A DNA stretch of 64,000 nt from assembly GCA_038380435.1 (NCBI GenBank), contig JAWZYU010000007.1:87930334-87994333 (forward strand). The letters are read 5' to 3'. Shown in pieces: positions 1 to 10,543 of the stretch. The DNA comes from Ryuthela nishihirai (lineage: Eukaryota > Arthropoda > Arachnida > Araneae > Heptathelidae). Made by a program: the position numbers and the translations under genes. Numbering within the stretch: the stretch's first letter is position 1; each line of letters begins with the position of its first letter. The notes beneath the pieces are model-generated. The model saw only the letters and a program-made list of their open reading frames with translations, was not told the DNA's origin and did no database searches.

Positions 1-1
1 G

Positions 2-277
2 ACTTCTGAATCTTTTATTGATAATGTTACCCAACGTAAAATTTCGTTTTCAACTATCAACAAATGGCCTATAAGAAGAATTAGCTTATATGAAGATCTG
101 GAAAAAACTCATCCTGAAATATCTATGAAACATTTTGCAGCTAATAAGAGATGGTTCTATATATTTAAAACACGCTCTTTACCTCCGAAATATATGGATG
201 CAGGGAGAAGCCGCAAGTGGAAATCAGGAAACAGCAGAATATTTCAGAAAGGAACGTTAAACGTTTTGGAGGGGTGA
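2..277 (+). CDS. Partial open frame of unknown function at left edge
   Basis: A frame open from the window edge runs about 91 codons to a TGA, so its start lies outside the window. The peptide is basic and rich in Lys, Ser and Ile. Around residues 42-58 it has the pattern FAANKRWFYIFKTRSLPP, which loosely resembles the second helix-turn-helix of pogo/Tigger (CENP-B-like) transposases, where W..F..R spacing is typical. That resemblance is weak and is inference. No other domain or splice signal is evident. It could be a transposase fragment, a host exon or a chance open frame. Confidence 0.25.
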   Translation, partial: TSESFIDNVTQRKISFSTINKWPIRRISLYEDLEKTHPEISMKHFAANKRWFYIFKTRSLPPKYMDAGRSRKWKSGNSRIFQKGTLNVLEG

Positions 278-610
278 GGGTTATACTGCTCAACAAGTTT
301 TTAACTGCGCTACTAATAACGTAAATTGTCGAAAGAGCCTATCGCAATGACAGAATCGAAACATGTTGTTATGGAAATACAGCTCCCACTCAACGCTGAT
401 GCACTTAGAGCTCGATTTTGCTAGAACAATGGACAGCGTTAAACGAGGGATTCCTGTATATACACCGAAGAGCCAAAACATTATAACCAGCGCGTCTTCA
501 TGCAAATCGAAGCAATTGTAGGTAAACAACGGTGCGTGTGAAGGTCATGAAACGGTATAAATAACATTTGACATTGAGCTCTGTTAATCGGGGTTATTCT
601 TGTTCTTCAG
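278..610. other. Non-coding stretch, no feature recognised
   Basis: AT-rich sequence with only short chance frames. It may include the 5' flank of the Tc1 remnant that begins at 611, but I could not place a terminal inverted repeat. Confidence 0.4.
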
Positions 611-1052
611 ATGGGAAAGGCAGAGGACCTAAATGAGTTTGACAAAGGCCAAATTGTAATGGCCAGATGACTGGGTCAGAGCATTTCCGAGATGGCAACA
701 CTTGTGGGGTGCTCACGGTTAGTCATGGTTAGTACCTTCAAAAAGTGGTCCGAGGAGGGAAAAACCAGAAACCTCCGGCAAGGTGTGGGAGCTCATCAAT
801 GCTTGAGGTGAGCGAAGGCTACCGAATGGTAGGAGCCAACAGCAGGGATATTGTGGCGCAACTCGCCAGTAATTTGAACGATGGTGACGGGAGTAATGCG
901 TCATAATGCACAGTACATTGAACCCTGCTGAAAATGGGGCTGCGTAGATGAGTGCCTTGGTTCGCCGTCGAAAGCGCCTACAATGGGCACGCAAGCATCA
1001 AAACTGGACCTTAAATGATTGTAAGAAGGTCGTCTGGTATGATGAATATTTG
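611..1052 (+). pseudogene. Tc1-like transposase remnant (N-terminal half)
   Basis: From the ATG at 611 the translation follows the Tc1-like pattern. It opens MGKAEDLNEFDKGQIVMAR, then has an in-frame stop, then ISEMATLVGCS and a KKWSEEGKTRN segment (the two helix-turn-helix units that bind transposon ends). Further on, after frame changes, a part resembling the linker to the DDE catalytic domain ends near KVVWYDE, where the first catalytic Asp of DDE transposases sits. There are multiple stops and frameshifts and no C-terminal half, so the copy is dead. The family is widespread in arthropods and fish. The assignment rests on motif order and spacing. Confidence 0.7.
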
Positions 1053-1110
1053 TAGTCTACGGCATCATTATGGTTCATAACCACCGGATTCGCTTGTATT
1101 ATTCGTAATC

Positions 1111-1262
1111 ACCACTTTTTCACACACAATGTGCTAAATGGCTAGATCACAGGGGTTCAGAGCCAGTTAGCGGAAGGAGATTCTTCGAACAGCTTTCAAA
1201 AAATCTATTAAAAACTCCAATCAAATCATCCAGCATGTTCTTTAATGGTTATGGCTTTACTA
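1111..1262 (-). repeat. Decayed SINE-A fragment
   Basis: It retains the 3' SINE-A landmarks in reverse orientation: a TTTTTCACACACAATGTGCTAAATGG block, the CAGAGCCAGTTAG block and a CATCCAGCATGTTCTTTAATGG block. Several internal deletions separate these. It is much more diverged than most copies in the window, so it is an old insertion. Confidence 0.6.
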
Positions 1263-1841
1263 CACAAGATATCATGGTTTAATGTCCCTTAAGATTAGCC
1301 GATGAACCGTGACATTTTCTAGTCTATTGATGTCCCTTTTCTCACTGAAAGCGAAATGGATGTTAGCAGAGAAACTCCAAGCGCAAAAATAATTGGAAAT
1401 TCAAATTCGCAGCTGATTGATAAATATGAGATTGGTCCGCTACCGACTGAGGCAAACGGTACTGGAAAAAAATTGTTATAACGGACACTGAAATGTTTAC
1501 AGTTTCGTAATTTTGCTTGAATGGTGGAGAGAGAGTATTGAGGTGGAGGAGGAAGATGTCGTCGAAAATATTTGGGGCACGCCAAGTCCATCTCTCGATA
1601 ATTTGATAGTCTTCTCACAGATAAGTTCATCATGAGCTCAAAAGACTCACCCATGGCGTGGTGAGTGGTCTGAACTCATTCAGTGATGTAGTAAGATATC
1701 TAAACTTATAAGGGATCACCGAGTCCATAATGTCAATAGGTATGAAAATTAAAAATAAAGAAATAATTTGATATTATCATTTTTCGTAGTATAGGAGAGG
1801 CGATCTCCTTCTTCATTCTCACCAGTCTTAGATCCGTTACC
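1263..1841. other. Non-coding stretch, no feature recognised
   Basis: No coding potential, repeat or RNA gene was recognised. The open frame of about 110 codons on the minus strand (1319-1654) has no recognisable domain and looks like chance. Confidence 0.4.
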
Positions 1842-2112
1842 GGGTTAGGTTGCTTTACCTCTGAGCGAATATTTTTCCACACAAAAATGGCGAGATCACA
1901 AATACCTCAAAGGTGCAGAAAACTTTGGGGTAAGGGAACCCAGTGGACAGCTGTTAAGAGGCATATTATCCTCCCGTCTAGGTCATCCAGCATATTCTTC
2001 AACATGCACAGGGTATGGCTCTTCTTTACACGACGGCATGACATAACGTCCCATCTTATGGACGGCAGTCTTTCCAAGCCCATATGCATCCCCTTTCTGA
2101 GCGAAGGCAGGC
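1842..2112 (-). repeat. Diverged SINE-A copy, head missing
   Basis: In reverse orientation it has the tail GGTTGCTTTACCTCTGAGCG, the CCACACAAAAATGGCGAGATCAC block and the body blocks (CATCCAGCATATTCTTCAACATGCACAGGGTATGG, CGTCCCATCTTATGGACGGC). It stops before the tRNA-like head. Only about 45 bp separate it from a second SINE-A in the opposite orientation, making an inverted SINE pair. Confidence 0.75.
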
Positions 2113-2158
2113 TGTGGTTTTAATAAAAATGAATGTCAAAGCCGGCCCAGGTAGGACT

Positions 2159-2545
2159 GGGGCGGGGGTGGCTCAGTCGGTAGCGCGCCAGGCTCGTAAT
2201 CTGTAGTTCCCAAGTTCGAGTCCCAGCTGGGTCAGCGTTGAGATTTATCTCCGCAAAATTCCTCACCCTGCCCACGGTCAGTAGGGGACACCGATGGGCT
2301 TGGAAAGGCCGCCGTCCGTCGGATGGGACGTTAACCCGTGGCCCCGTGTGGGGGAGAGCCATACCCTGTGCACGTTAAAGAACACGCTGGATGGCCTTGA
2401 CGGGAGGCTACCATCTGTCTCCCAACAGCTGTTTCAGTGGGTCCCCTCCCCCAACCTTCTCTGAGCCTTCGCGGTCCATGTGACCTGGCCATTTAGCCCA
2501 TGGTGTGCAAAAAAGTGCCGCTCAGAGGTAAAACAACCCAACCCG
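2159..2545 (+). mobile_element. SINE-A, near full length
   Basis: The tRNA-like head carries a pol III A box (GTGGCTCAGTCGGTAGCG) and B box (AGTTCGAGTCC). The block TAGCGCGCCAGGCTCGTAATCTG closely matches the D-arm to anticodon-arm region of animal elongator tRNA-Met, with the anticodon region mutated. A unique body of about 300 bp ends in CTCAGAGGTAAAACAACCCAACCC. Such elements encode no protein and are mobilised by a partner LINE. Confidence 0.9.
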
Positions 2546-2888
2546 GCCAGGCCCTAGTTAATTTTGTTGCCTGCAGTGGAACAGCTAACTTTCCCGCTGC
2601 TAAAAGATGATCCTTTGTTTTTTTATTTCAATTTTGCTTACTGTTTAACCTGCTAGTCGTAAATCATTGCACTTGTTTACTTGCCATACACCAGAATCAA
2701 TTATTTTTCAAAATGTCTGGTTTAGTTTCTAAACTCAGACTTTTTCCTTTCACCGGCAATTTTCACACCTTAAAAAATATACCACTAATTATTTAAGTTC
2801 GGGAAAAAGCGCTAAGAAAACCCGTTACGTGCGAAGCAATGCACGTCAGATCCATTTTTAGGAAATTAAAAGTATTCAGTTCTGTTGT
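2546..2888. other. Non-coding AT-rich spacer
   Basis: Lies between two SINE-A copies. No feature was recognised. Confidence 0.4.
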
Positions 2889-3253
2889 TGGGGCGGAGGT
2901 GGCTCGGTCGGTAGCGCGCCAGGCTCGTAATCTTCAGATTCGAGTCCCGCATGTGCCAGATTTGAGATTTATCACCGCAAAACTCCCCACCATTCCCTCG
3001 TTTAGCAGGAGAAAACTATGGGTTTCAAAAGGCCGCCGTCCGTCGGGTAAAATATTAAGTGTGGTCAGTGTACGGTAGCCATACCTTGCGCAGGTTAAAG
3101 AACACGTAGACGGCTTTGACCGGAGACTACCATCTGTCTCCCAACAGCTGTCCAGTGGGTCCTCTCCCCCAACTTTCTTCGGGTCCTTGTGACCTGAACA
3201 TTTAGCCCATTGTGTGGAAAAAAGTGCCCTTTAGGGTTAAAACAGTTCAGCTC
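2889..3253 (+). mobile_element. SINE-A, diverged copy
   Basis: The head GGGGCGGAGGTGGCTCGGTCGG is followed by the B box GATTCGAGTCCC and a body with several substitutions. A short deletion in the anticodon/variable region removes part of the usual TAGTTCCCAGG. The tail AGGGTTAAAACAGTTCAG is decayed from CAGAGGTAAAACAACCC. It is older than the copies at 11,709 or 53,746. Confidence 0.85.
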
Positions 3254-4366
3254 TGTTGCCAAATCCATAGAAATTATTATAGCAATTTTTATTTTATCCA
3301 TATGTCTTGAGAGAATTAAAACAGCGGTTTAGCGATTTGAGACAGCGCTATCGTGAAGCAGAGTTATATATAATACAATGACATAGTTATAGCGAATTAG
3401 TAGCGCTAACCGAACCGCGTTATAACGAGAGATTACTGTATTAATTGAACCTAATCTGTGCCTTAGATCAGACGTTCCGGAACTTTTTTTTTTTCGTCTT
3501 TCACCAATACTTAGCATATTTTTTGGTACTAGTGCTACACAGATATTAATTTTCAAAACATTGTTTTGCTAAAGCAGCATTTTCAAGCACAGTATATGAA
3601 TGGTTTAACATCTCATCAGACATACGGTGGTGTTCCCAATCCCATATTTTCTCATGGAAATCAAATCGATGGTTCATGGGATAAAACCTGAATGCCGACA
3701 TAGTGATGACTCAGAGTTGGGAACGTAGGTTGCGAGCCTGGCATGCTAGTGACACAGCCAACAACCACGTAAGGTTAAAGATGTAGCAATAAAATGTCTG
3801 CAATCTTCTTGTTATTCTCTTTCAGGTGCTCTTTCCTGAGAGAAGCCTCAAGAGCATTGATCTGTTTTTCTTATTGTATGCTTCCTTTTCTCTTTTTCTT
3901 TTGAGCTCATTTCTCTTCTTTTCTTAGTTGCAACATTCGACTCGAAAGACGTCCCTTATTTCTGGCCACGAATGTTTACCTTCATGCTCTTTTAGATCAC
4001 CATTTATCTTGGACATGTTTTCAAAATGACATCAACAGCTGTTGGAATTCTCAAAGTAGAGAGCAAAAGCAGTCTTGCAAACGACAACAGGAAACGCTCA
4101 ACAACTTCGCAAAATCTTTCCTCGTGGTACAGTAAACATACAATAAAAATATGCTATTTTGACTCTATATGGAACAGCATGCAGCGTTATCCCCACTTTT
4201 TAAAAAGCTGTTGCTTTCAAAACTCGGCATGTCTATACCGATCTGTGTACACTTAGGCAGGGTTTGCATAAGGAAAAGCTATCGATAGAAACTGATATCT
4301 GTTTCAAAATTTCATTACAAGGAAAAGCGATTTTCTCTGTATAAAATACGTAAAAATTTATTTCAT
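3254..4366. other. Non-coding stretch with a possible SINE-A head remnant
   Basis: No gene was recognised. Around 3,708-3,757 the sequence GTTGCGAGCCTGGCATGCTAGTGACACAGCCA resembles a decayed reverse-orientation SINE-A head (consensus TTACGAGCCTGGCGCGCTACCGACTGAGCCA). The remainder shows no repeat or coding signal that I can support. Confidence 0.35.
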
Positions 4367-4715
4367 TTGGGTTGGATGATTTTACCTGTGAGCAGCAATT
4401 TTTCTGCACAAAATAGCAAAATGTCCAGGTTACAAGGACCCAAGGGTTTAAAGAAGGGTGGGATAAGAAAACAGGTTAGAAAAATTATTAGGAGAAGTCT
4501 CACGTCAAAGCCATCGATTGGGTTCTTCAACGTGCACAGGTGATGGCTCTCCTGCACATGGAGCCACGGCTTTAGTTCCCATCCGATGGTCGGCATTTTC
4601 CTACGCCCATTGGCGTCCCCTTTCTGACCAAGGGCAGAGTAGAGGTGTAGGGGGAGATAGATCTCAACGCTGGCATAGGCGGGACTCCAACCTGCGAACT
4701 ACAGATTGCAAACCT
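4367..4715 (-). repeat. Decayed SINE-A copy
   Basis: Reverse-orientation tail GGGTTGGATGATTTTACCTGTGAGC, the body blocks (GTTCTTCAACGTGCACAGG, CACATGGAGCCACGGC, TCCCATCCGATGG) and a head remnant GGGACTCCAACCTGCGAACTACAGATTGC. It has many substitutions and an internal replacement near 4,455-4,500. A second box-B-like segment (GGACTCGAACCCGGATC, reverse orientation) follows at about 4,768 and may be a separate tRNA-like fragment. Confidence 0.7.
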
Positions 4716-4957
4716 AGGGCGAACCTCCATGGAACAGCACCTAAACAAAGAAACATGCTAGCCCAGGACTCGAACCCGGATCTAGCAAGGCAGAGCTAAT
4801 AAGAAAAAGAGAAATACCACTGCACAATCGAGGCAACATATTAATTTAGCTTTAGAATAGTTGAACATCTAACGGACATTTTCATTTAATGTTAGAATAA
4901 TTGAATATCTAGCAGACATTCATTTAATATTAGAATAAATTGGATATCTAACATACA

Positions 4958-4998
4958 TAGATAGATAGATAGTTTTTTTCATATAGATAGATAGTTTT
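4958..4998. repeat. GATA microsatellite
   Basis: Tracts of (ATAG)n/(GATA)n separated by a short T-rich interruption. Confidence 0.8.
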
Positions 4999-5099
4999 TA
5001 TTATTTTCCGAAGTGTACAATGTATAATTGGTACGATATTATAATATATTATTCGATTTATGTATCAATGAATTATAATAAACAAAAGTTTTCAAAATT

Positions 5100-6235
5100 G
5101 CAAATTCAGTAACATATAAAAATTGAGAAAATAATTAATTATTACAATACAGTAAAAACTGGTTTTACAATTTCATTTTGGCAGCATAAAAAGACTATTA
5201 CCAATGCATAATAATTTAAACATAAACAGAATATTATTTGTGAAAAAAAGTACTTATATTCTAAAACTATTAAAATTTGATATTTTTTATACTTTTATAT
5301 ATTAATTTAATAGATCTTGCTGACTGATCATAGGAAACTTGCCAAATATGTTTAGAATAATATATCAATATTTACTGTGTTTAAAAGCCATATTTTTGTA
5401 TTCTTAATAAATTCCCTTTACTACTTTATCACTTTTGTTTTTTCTGGTGGAACATTCAAGAATCCACTTGCTAAAGATGTTCAATGTTTCTGTGCTATCG
5501 TTTTGCATGCAAGAATATTAATTAAATTAAGACCTGTAGAAAAACGAGTATCTTTCTTAAATATCCAAATGAGATTAATATTCTAATGTTTTTTTAAACA
5601 TTTCAATGTTTGGGAAACATAAAGTTTTCTAACCTGTTATATATCTAGTTTAGAATAAGCGTCAGCTAAACTGTCCGGTTTCTTCATTTTCATTTTACAA
5701 TTAAAAGTATGATTCTGTACACACTGAAGTGATTGAAGTTTAGACTAACAAGTATCTCCCCCCCTCCCCCCATGATAATAGCTCACAAAGTACATACAAT
5801 GTGATCCAAGAAAAGATTTATATTTTCAAAACATAACGTTACAAAATTTCGAATATAATATTTGTAAGGTATAATAAACTGATTTTTCTTCAGAAAATTA
5901 TCTGAATGTTCCAAAACATTTTCCTATCTGTGTAAACTCCTAAATATTTATAATTATCTACTTCCTTAATTACTTCAATGAGCAATTAAAAAAATATCCT
6001 CCATAAAATTTTGAGAATGAAAGTCAATTTTATGTTCAAAACATTTCCGATTTTATAATAAATATTTATATTTAATATTTAAAAATAACCTATTTACCCT
6101 AATCCAGTCCTGAATACAAATCATATCAATTTTTATATTATTTAGAATCTCCAACTCTTGAGCTGAATAAAATATTGCAGCATCATCTGCAAATGCAATA
6201 AATAAATGCATAAAATACAGAACTGTATATATTAG
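5100..6235 (-). pseudogene. LINE reverse-transcriptase remnant
   Basis: On the minus strand near 6,190 the translation reads FADDAAIFYSAQELEILNN, the RT catalytic box ([FY]xDD) and the helix after it. Downstream come ICIQDWIRVNRLFLN and, after frameshifts, DNYKYLGVYTDRK, the conserved motif that follows the RT palm in CR1/Jockey-type LINEs. Sequence toward 5,100 looks like the thumb and C-terminal region, for example TRFSTGLNLINILACKT. There are many stops. ORF1 and the endonuclease are absent, so this is a 5'-truncated dead LINE. Confidence 0.65.
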
Positions 6236-6958
6236 CCTTCACAGGTAAAGTTTATAAAAGTATTAACGACGGTTAGAAAACTACAGCAAAATTTAGCAAA
6301 AACAATGAAGACTTGAGTGAACTGTTTCAATTATCCCAAGATGGTGTCCCCTTTCTGACCTGTTGGATGATGAAGAAATGAGAACAGGAGGCGATCGTTG
6401 GACTTCTTTATTTATCGGACCGCATGGCTTCAGAAAATGGATTCTCCTAATAGTATTCCATTGGAGATATTTATCCTTCTTGCAGACGACAAAGTCATAA
6501 ACTCTTTCATTTCCGAAATTGATAGATTCATCACCAATGCATCGAAACCACAAACAGAATTCGGACGCATCTCTAAACGGATGACGAAGAACTAAAAATG
6601 TTTTCACGTTGCTGATGTGGATGGGTGACACGAGATAGTATCAAATTATTGGTCAGGTCAAGGAATTTGTTGGCTGATTATCCGCATTCTCTTATGCCTT
6701 GGAATCGTTTTCAAATACGCGACATGATTAAGCCATATTTTGGCGTTCTAATAATATCTTATTAATGTAAGAGTAACACTCATTAATTCAAAATAAACTG
6801 TTTTATACACTTATTGGTCTAAAGTATTTATTTTCAACAACTAAATCGAACCAAATATACCAAACGTAACTGCCAGGACCAGACTTTTAAATCTTTAATT
6901 TCTACTGAGCGTCATTCCAATCTGTATGGCACGGCTGTAAAGTTACATGTACCCAGAC
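6236..6958. other. Unassigned stretch with overlapping short frames
   Basis: A 112-codon minus-strand frame (6,293-6,631) and a shorter overlapping plus-strand frame exist. Neither has a recognisable domain, and they overlap in antisense, so I do not call a gene. Confidence 0.3.
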
Positions 6959-7345
6959 GTACCCAGGATTTAGTTTCGGGTAGAGGGGGCGATGAATTTA
7001 GGTTAGATATGCCAAGAATTTAGTTCTGGGGGAACCGTGAATTCAGTGTCGGGGAGGGTTCGAGAATTTTGTTTCTGGTGGGGGGTGGAATCTATAATAA
7101 GATATGAGTAAGATTTCCCAATTATTAAAATATTCCACCGAACAGGAACATATTCTACATGGAATAAGATTTTATAGTCGTTTTTTAACCTATATTTGGT
7201 GTCGGACATAAAATATGGGGCTAAAATAAAATTATGCAGAGACAACTGTTTTGGTTTCTAAAGCAAGTAGACAAGCTTGAGATTTCATATAAGACGACCG
7301 GATTTTTTCGAGTGGGGACGTTCCTCCCTCCCTGATAGGGGGGGG
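6959..7345. repeat. Unclassified interspersed repeat, copy 1
   Basis: Shares a series of blocks in the same order with 25,965-27,210. The blocks are ACCCAGGATTTA near 6,961, an ATAAGAT.TGAGTA...TTTCC.AATTA block, a CC.AC..AACAG-like segment and ATTTCTAAAGCAAGTAGAC near the end. Both copies finish near a poly-G or poly-C run. No coding motif was recognised. It is a dispersed family that I cannot name. Confidence 0.45.
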
Positions 7346-7554
7346 GATACAGAAAATATCTTTGGGGGGGACAATATACGAGGAAGGGATCCTTTTCTAA
7401 TTAAATGGTCCGCTAGCGAAAAAAATGGATTTCGCAAATTTACTGGCCAAAAGCAGTTTAATAAAATAAGACTACACTCATCCCTCGATACGCCATAGAT
7501 GGGTTCCGGGATATCACCGGGAGATCTGTTTTTCTAACATGGCAGATAAATTCT
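7346..7554. other. Non-coding, contains G-runs
   Basis: No feature beyond short G homopolymers. Confidence 0.3.
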
Positions 7555-8359
7555 CAGTGGGGTTTCATCCGAGCTTGTTGGAAGTCACCGTCATGCTCCT
7601 GAACCACTGCTGAACACATCTTGTGTGATGCAGTAGCATTTGTCGTCCATGAAACAGCCGCCACCTGCTGGATAAAAAGTCAACATTTCAGTATTGACCT
7701 GATCGGCAACAATGTTCAGATAATCCTTGGAGGACACCCGACCTTCCAGCAATATCAGGTGACCCGTTCAGTACCAACAGAACGTGCCCCACACCATGAC
7801 ACCGCCTTCAGATCCTTGAGTTGTGTTTACAAGGCAAGTCGGGTCCATTGCTTCATGGAGCTCCCGCCAAACTCTCTGCCTACCATCGGTACAGAACAAG
7901 GTGTACCGCGACTCGTCGGACCACATGACCACATTTTTCCAGTCTTCCAGTGTCCAGTCACGGCATTCCTGTCATCATTGTAGACGAACTTTCCGGTTCT
8001 TCGCAGAAATCAGTGGTTCCCATATAGGCATGCGACTGTTAATATCGATCCTTTTCAATTCCCTGCGCATAATTCGCTGATTTATGGGTCGGGGACAGCC
8101 TTCATTGAATGCTTCGGTTAATTGCTGCACACAGGAAATCCTATTTCTCCATACAAGCCTTCTCAGACGATGGCTATCTCTTTCCTGAGATATTGTCGTC
8201 GCGCCACACTTATGCCTTTTCGACAAACAATGTGGAATATTTTCCCACTGATTAAAAACCCGAGATATCTCACCTTTTGAGAAACCAGTCAGCTCCATCC
8301 AGATGGGCACCCACGATAAGCCCTTTATCGAACCCCAAAAGATCCTTTGTTTTTCCCAT
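7555..8359 (-). pseudogene. Tc1-like transposase, near full length, broken
   Basis: Starts at the minus-strand ATG at 8,359 (MGKTKDLLGFDKGLIVGAH). After a frameshift it reads SKGEISRVFNQWEN and RRLRRLVW (DNA-binding region), then INQRIMRREL. After another frameshift near 7,975 come WTLEDWKNVVWSDESRY (first catalytic Asp), a GVMVWG box, an FMDD box (second Asp) and, near 7,560, NPTEN with a stop just before it (third catalytic acid region). At least three frameshifts and several stops make it dead. The length is normal for Tc1. I could not place the TIRs. Confidence 0.8.
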
Positions 8360-10153
8360 TGTGCAAACACTACTAACGATTACTCAAAGATCAAAGATCG
8401 TAGCTAACTTACGGAGTACCGGGTCGTAGTGCGAATCTTAAAACTGAACCAATACCTAAACTAACATATTTTTAATTTAACTCTAAAAGTAAAACTGTTG
8501 GATGTCTACAGACGGAACGGAAAAAACAGGGAAAGTGAAAACATTTTCTTGCGTAGTAAAGAATCACAGGATGTGTCTGTCCTGTAGACATGGAACTCAT
8601 GAAAAAGTAAGCTGGAAAATTTTCCAGGAAACATGGGTTCGAATCCCCACTCACGCCAAAACAAATTTAATATCAGCTTATTATTTCATAAGTTAGATTT
8701 TATTGCTTTTTTTTGGAAAACGATAAAAGTGCCTTTTTCGATCCCACTTTCACTTAAAACGATTGATTTTAAAAAGCATTAAAATTTCACTGATAAACTT
8801 CACCCTTTGAGCATACCTAGTTCTAATTCATCGTTTTTTACCGATGCTTTTCTTCCCGGTGATCGAATTGGTAGTGCGCTTCGCTACTGACGAAAAGTAA
8901 AAACCTGACCAATAGATTGCTTTCAAACTTTAAAAATGAAAAAATTATGTGAGATATTCCGGTGCGAAATGTAGAAAAAAAATTGTAGACTCCAATTTCA
9001 GTAAAATAGGTTAAATAAAAATAACATATATGCCTTTGCTGTAGTTGTTGTAAATATAGTTTTCAGTTTATTTAAGCAATTTAAGGCACTTAGAAACTCT
9101 CATTTTGCATTCTTTTCAATGCAGCGAAAAACCACATTTTGGAGTGAACCATATGAACAAACAATGCAAGCTTGAAAGAAAAAATCTCGAGAATTAAACC
9201 CTATTCAGGGAATTTTGGTTTTATACGGGCGTGCTTGGATTTTTTTCTGCAATTTAAAAATGTTTAACTCTAAAACAAGAAAAAGTCAAAAATTAAGACA
9301 AAATGAACTCAGAAAGAAAATTTTTGATTTGGTATATTTAAAACTTTATGATCAATGGACGTGTTTGGATATTCTGGTTTTTCAACCTATAGTGCAATAA
9401 AATTTCTTTACAAAAAATATGTATATATTTCCAAAGTTGGTTTACGTAAGACTGCTTCGATAAAAAAAATTAAGACAGTGTAAAATGGTTTGGCGTATAT
9501 CAAAAATCTCATGAAATCTCGGTTAATTACCAAATATAAAAAAATCCAGTCTTCTATAGGTTTCGGTTCTTTATATTGATTTTTTTTTTCTTAGACATCG
9601 TTTATACGGTAAAAAATACAGCGAGTTGCACAAAGGGTTAAAATATTTCATATCATAGCATAAATTCCGATCAGAGTTTAAAAGAAAAACCTTCATCCTG
9701 TTTTCACAAAGACAAAACAGGAAAAAAATAAATCTACTGAAAGATATCGGAAAGTCGAATTATCTTTATTCCTTTTATTAAAACCTTTATTCTGCTTGTG
9801 TAGTTCTGGTTGTCTAATTATACCAATTTAATTACTATAAAACATAATTATTTTACAGATTCTCCTGTATAATGTTGGCTGACTTTCGGTTCACTTAGTG
9901 GGAAGAAAAAACACCCTAAACTTAAATCATCACCACCTCGAATTTATATCTAACTCTGTTGATACTGAGTGTTTATGCACTAAAAGAATGTTTATCATGT
10001 TTCGAATGTCTTAAAGGTTAATGACTCACCCCCACGCCCTCTTCCATACTTCTCAGTCTCTCACCCCACAGTCCCTCATGCGCCATAAATAACCATTCAC
10101 TGAAAGTCATCGTCATTATATCTGTCATCTGTTATCTGTTGAGCAAACGTCCT
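8360..10153. other. AT-rich non-coding stretch
   Basis: No gene. A box-B-like GGGTTCGAATCCCC near 8,637 and an A-box-like ATCGAATTGGTAGTGCGC near 8,863 look like isolated tRNA or SINE-head remnants. They lack a partner box at tRNA spacing, so neither is called a tRNA. Confidence 0.4.
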
Positions 10154-10160
10154 CCATCAA

Positions 10161-10534
10161 GGGTTGGGTTGGGTTGTTTTACCTCTGAGCGGCACTTTTT
10201 TGCACACCATGGCTAAATGGCCAGATCACATGGACCCCGAAGGCTCAGAGAAGGTTGGGGGAGGGGACGCACTGGAACAGCCTCCCGTCAAGGCCATCCA
10301 GCGTGTTCTTTAACGTGCACAGGGTATGGGTCTCCCGCACACGGGGCCACGGCTTAACGTCCCATCCGACGGACGGCGGCCTTTCCAAGCCCATCCGTTT
10401 CCCCTACTGACCGTGGGCAGGGCAGAGAATGTTTGCGGAGATAAATCTCAACGCTGACCCAGCTGGGACTCGAACCTGGGAACTACAGATTACGAGCCTG
10501 GCGCGCTACCGACTGAGCCACCCCCGCCCCTCCC
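10161..10534 (-). mobile_element. SINE-A, near full length, with short TSD
   Basis: Reverse-orientation tail GGGTTGGGTTGGGTTGTTTTACC through to the head, ending GACTGAGCCACCCCCGCCCC. About 22 bp of the CAGCTGTTGGGAGACAGATG block is deleted. The flanks repeat CCATCAAGG at 10,154-10,162 and 10,535-10,543, consistent with a target-site duplication. Confidence 0.9.
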
Positions 10535-10543
10535 CCATCAAGG

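Noticed and set aside
6293..6631. 112-codon minus-strand gene
   Set aside because: No recognisable motif, overlapped antisense by another frame, and in a region of decayed repeats.
8637..8660. tRNA gene from the box-B-like GGGTTCGAATCCCC
   Set aside because: No A box at the right distance and no acceptor stem.
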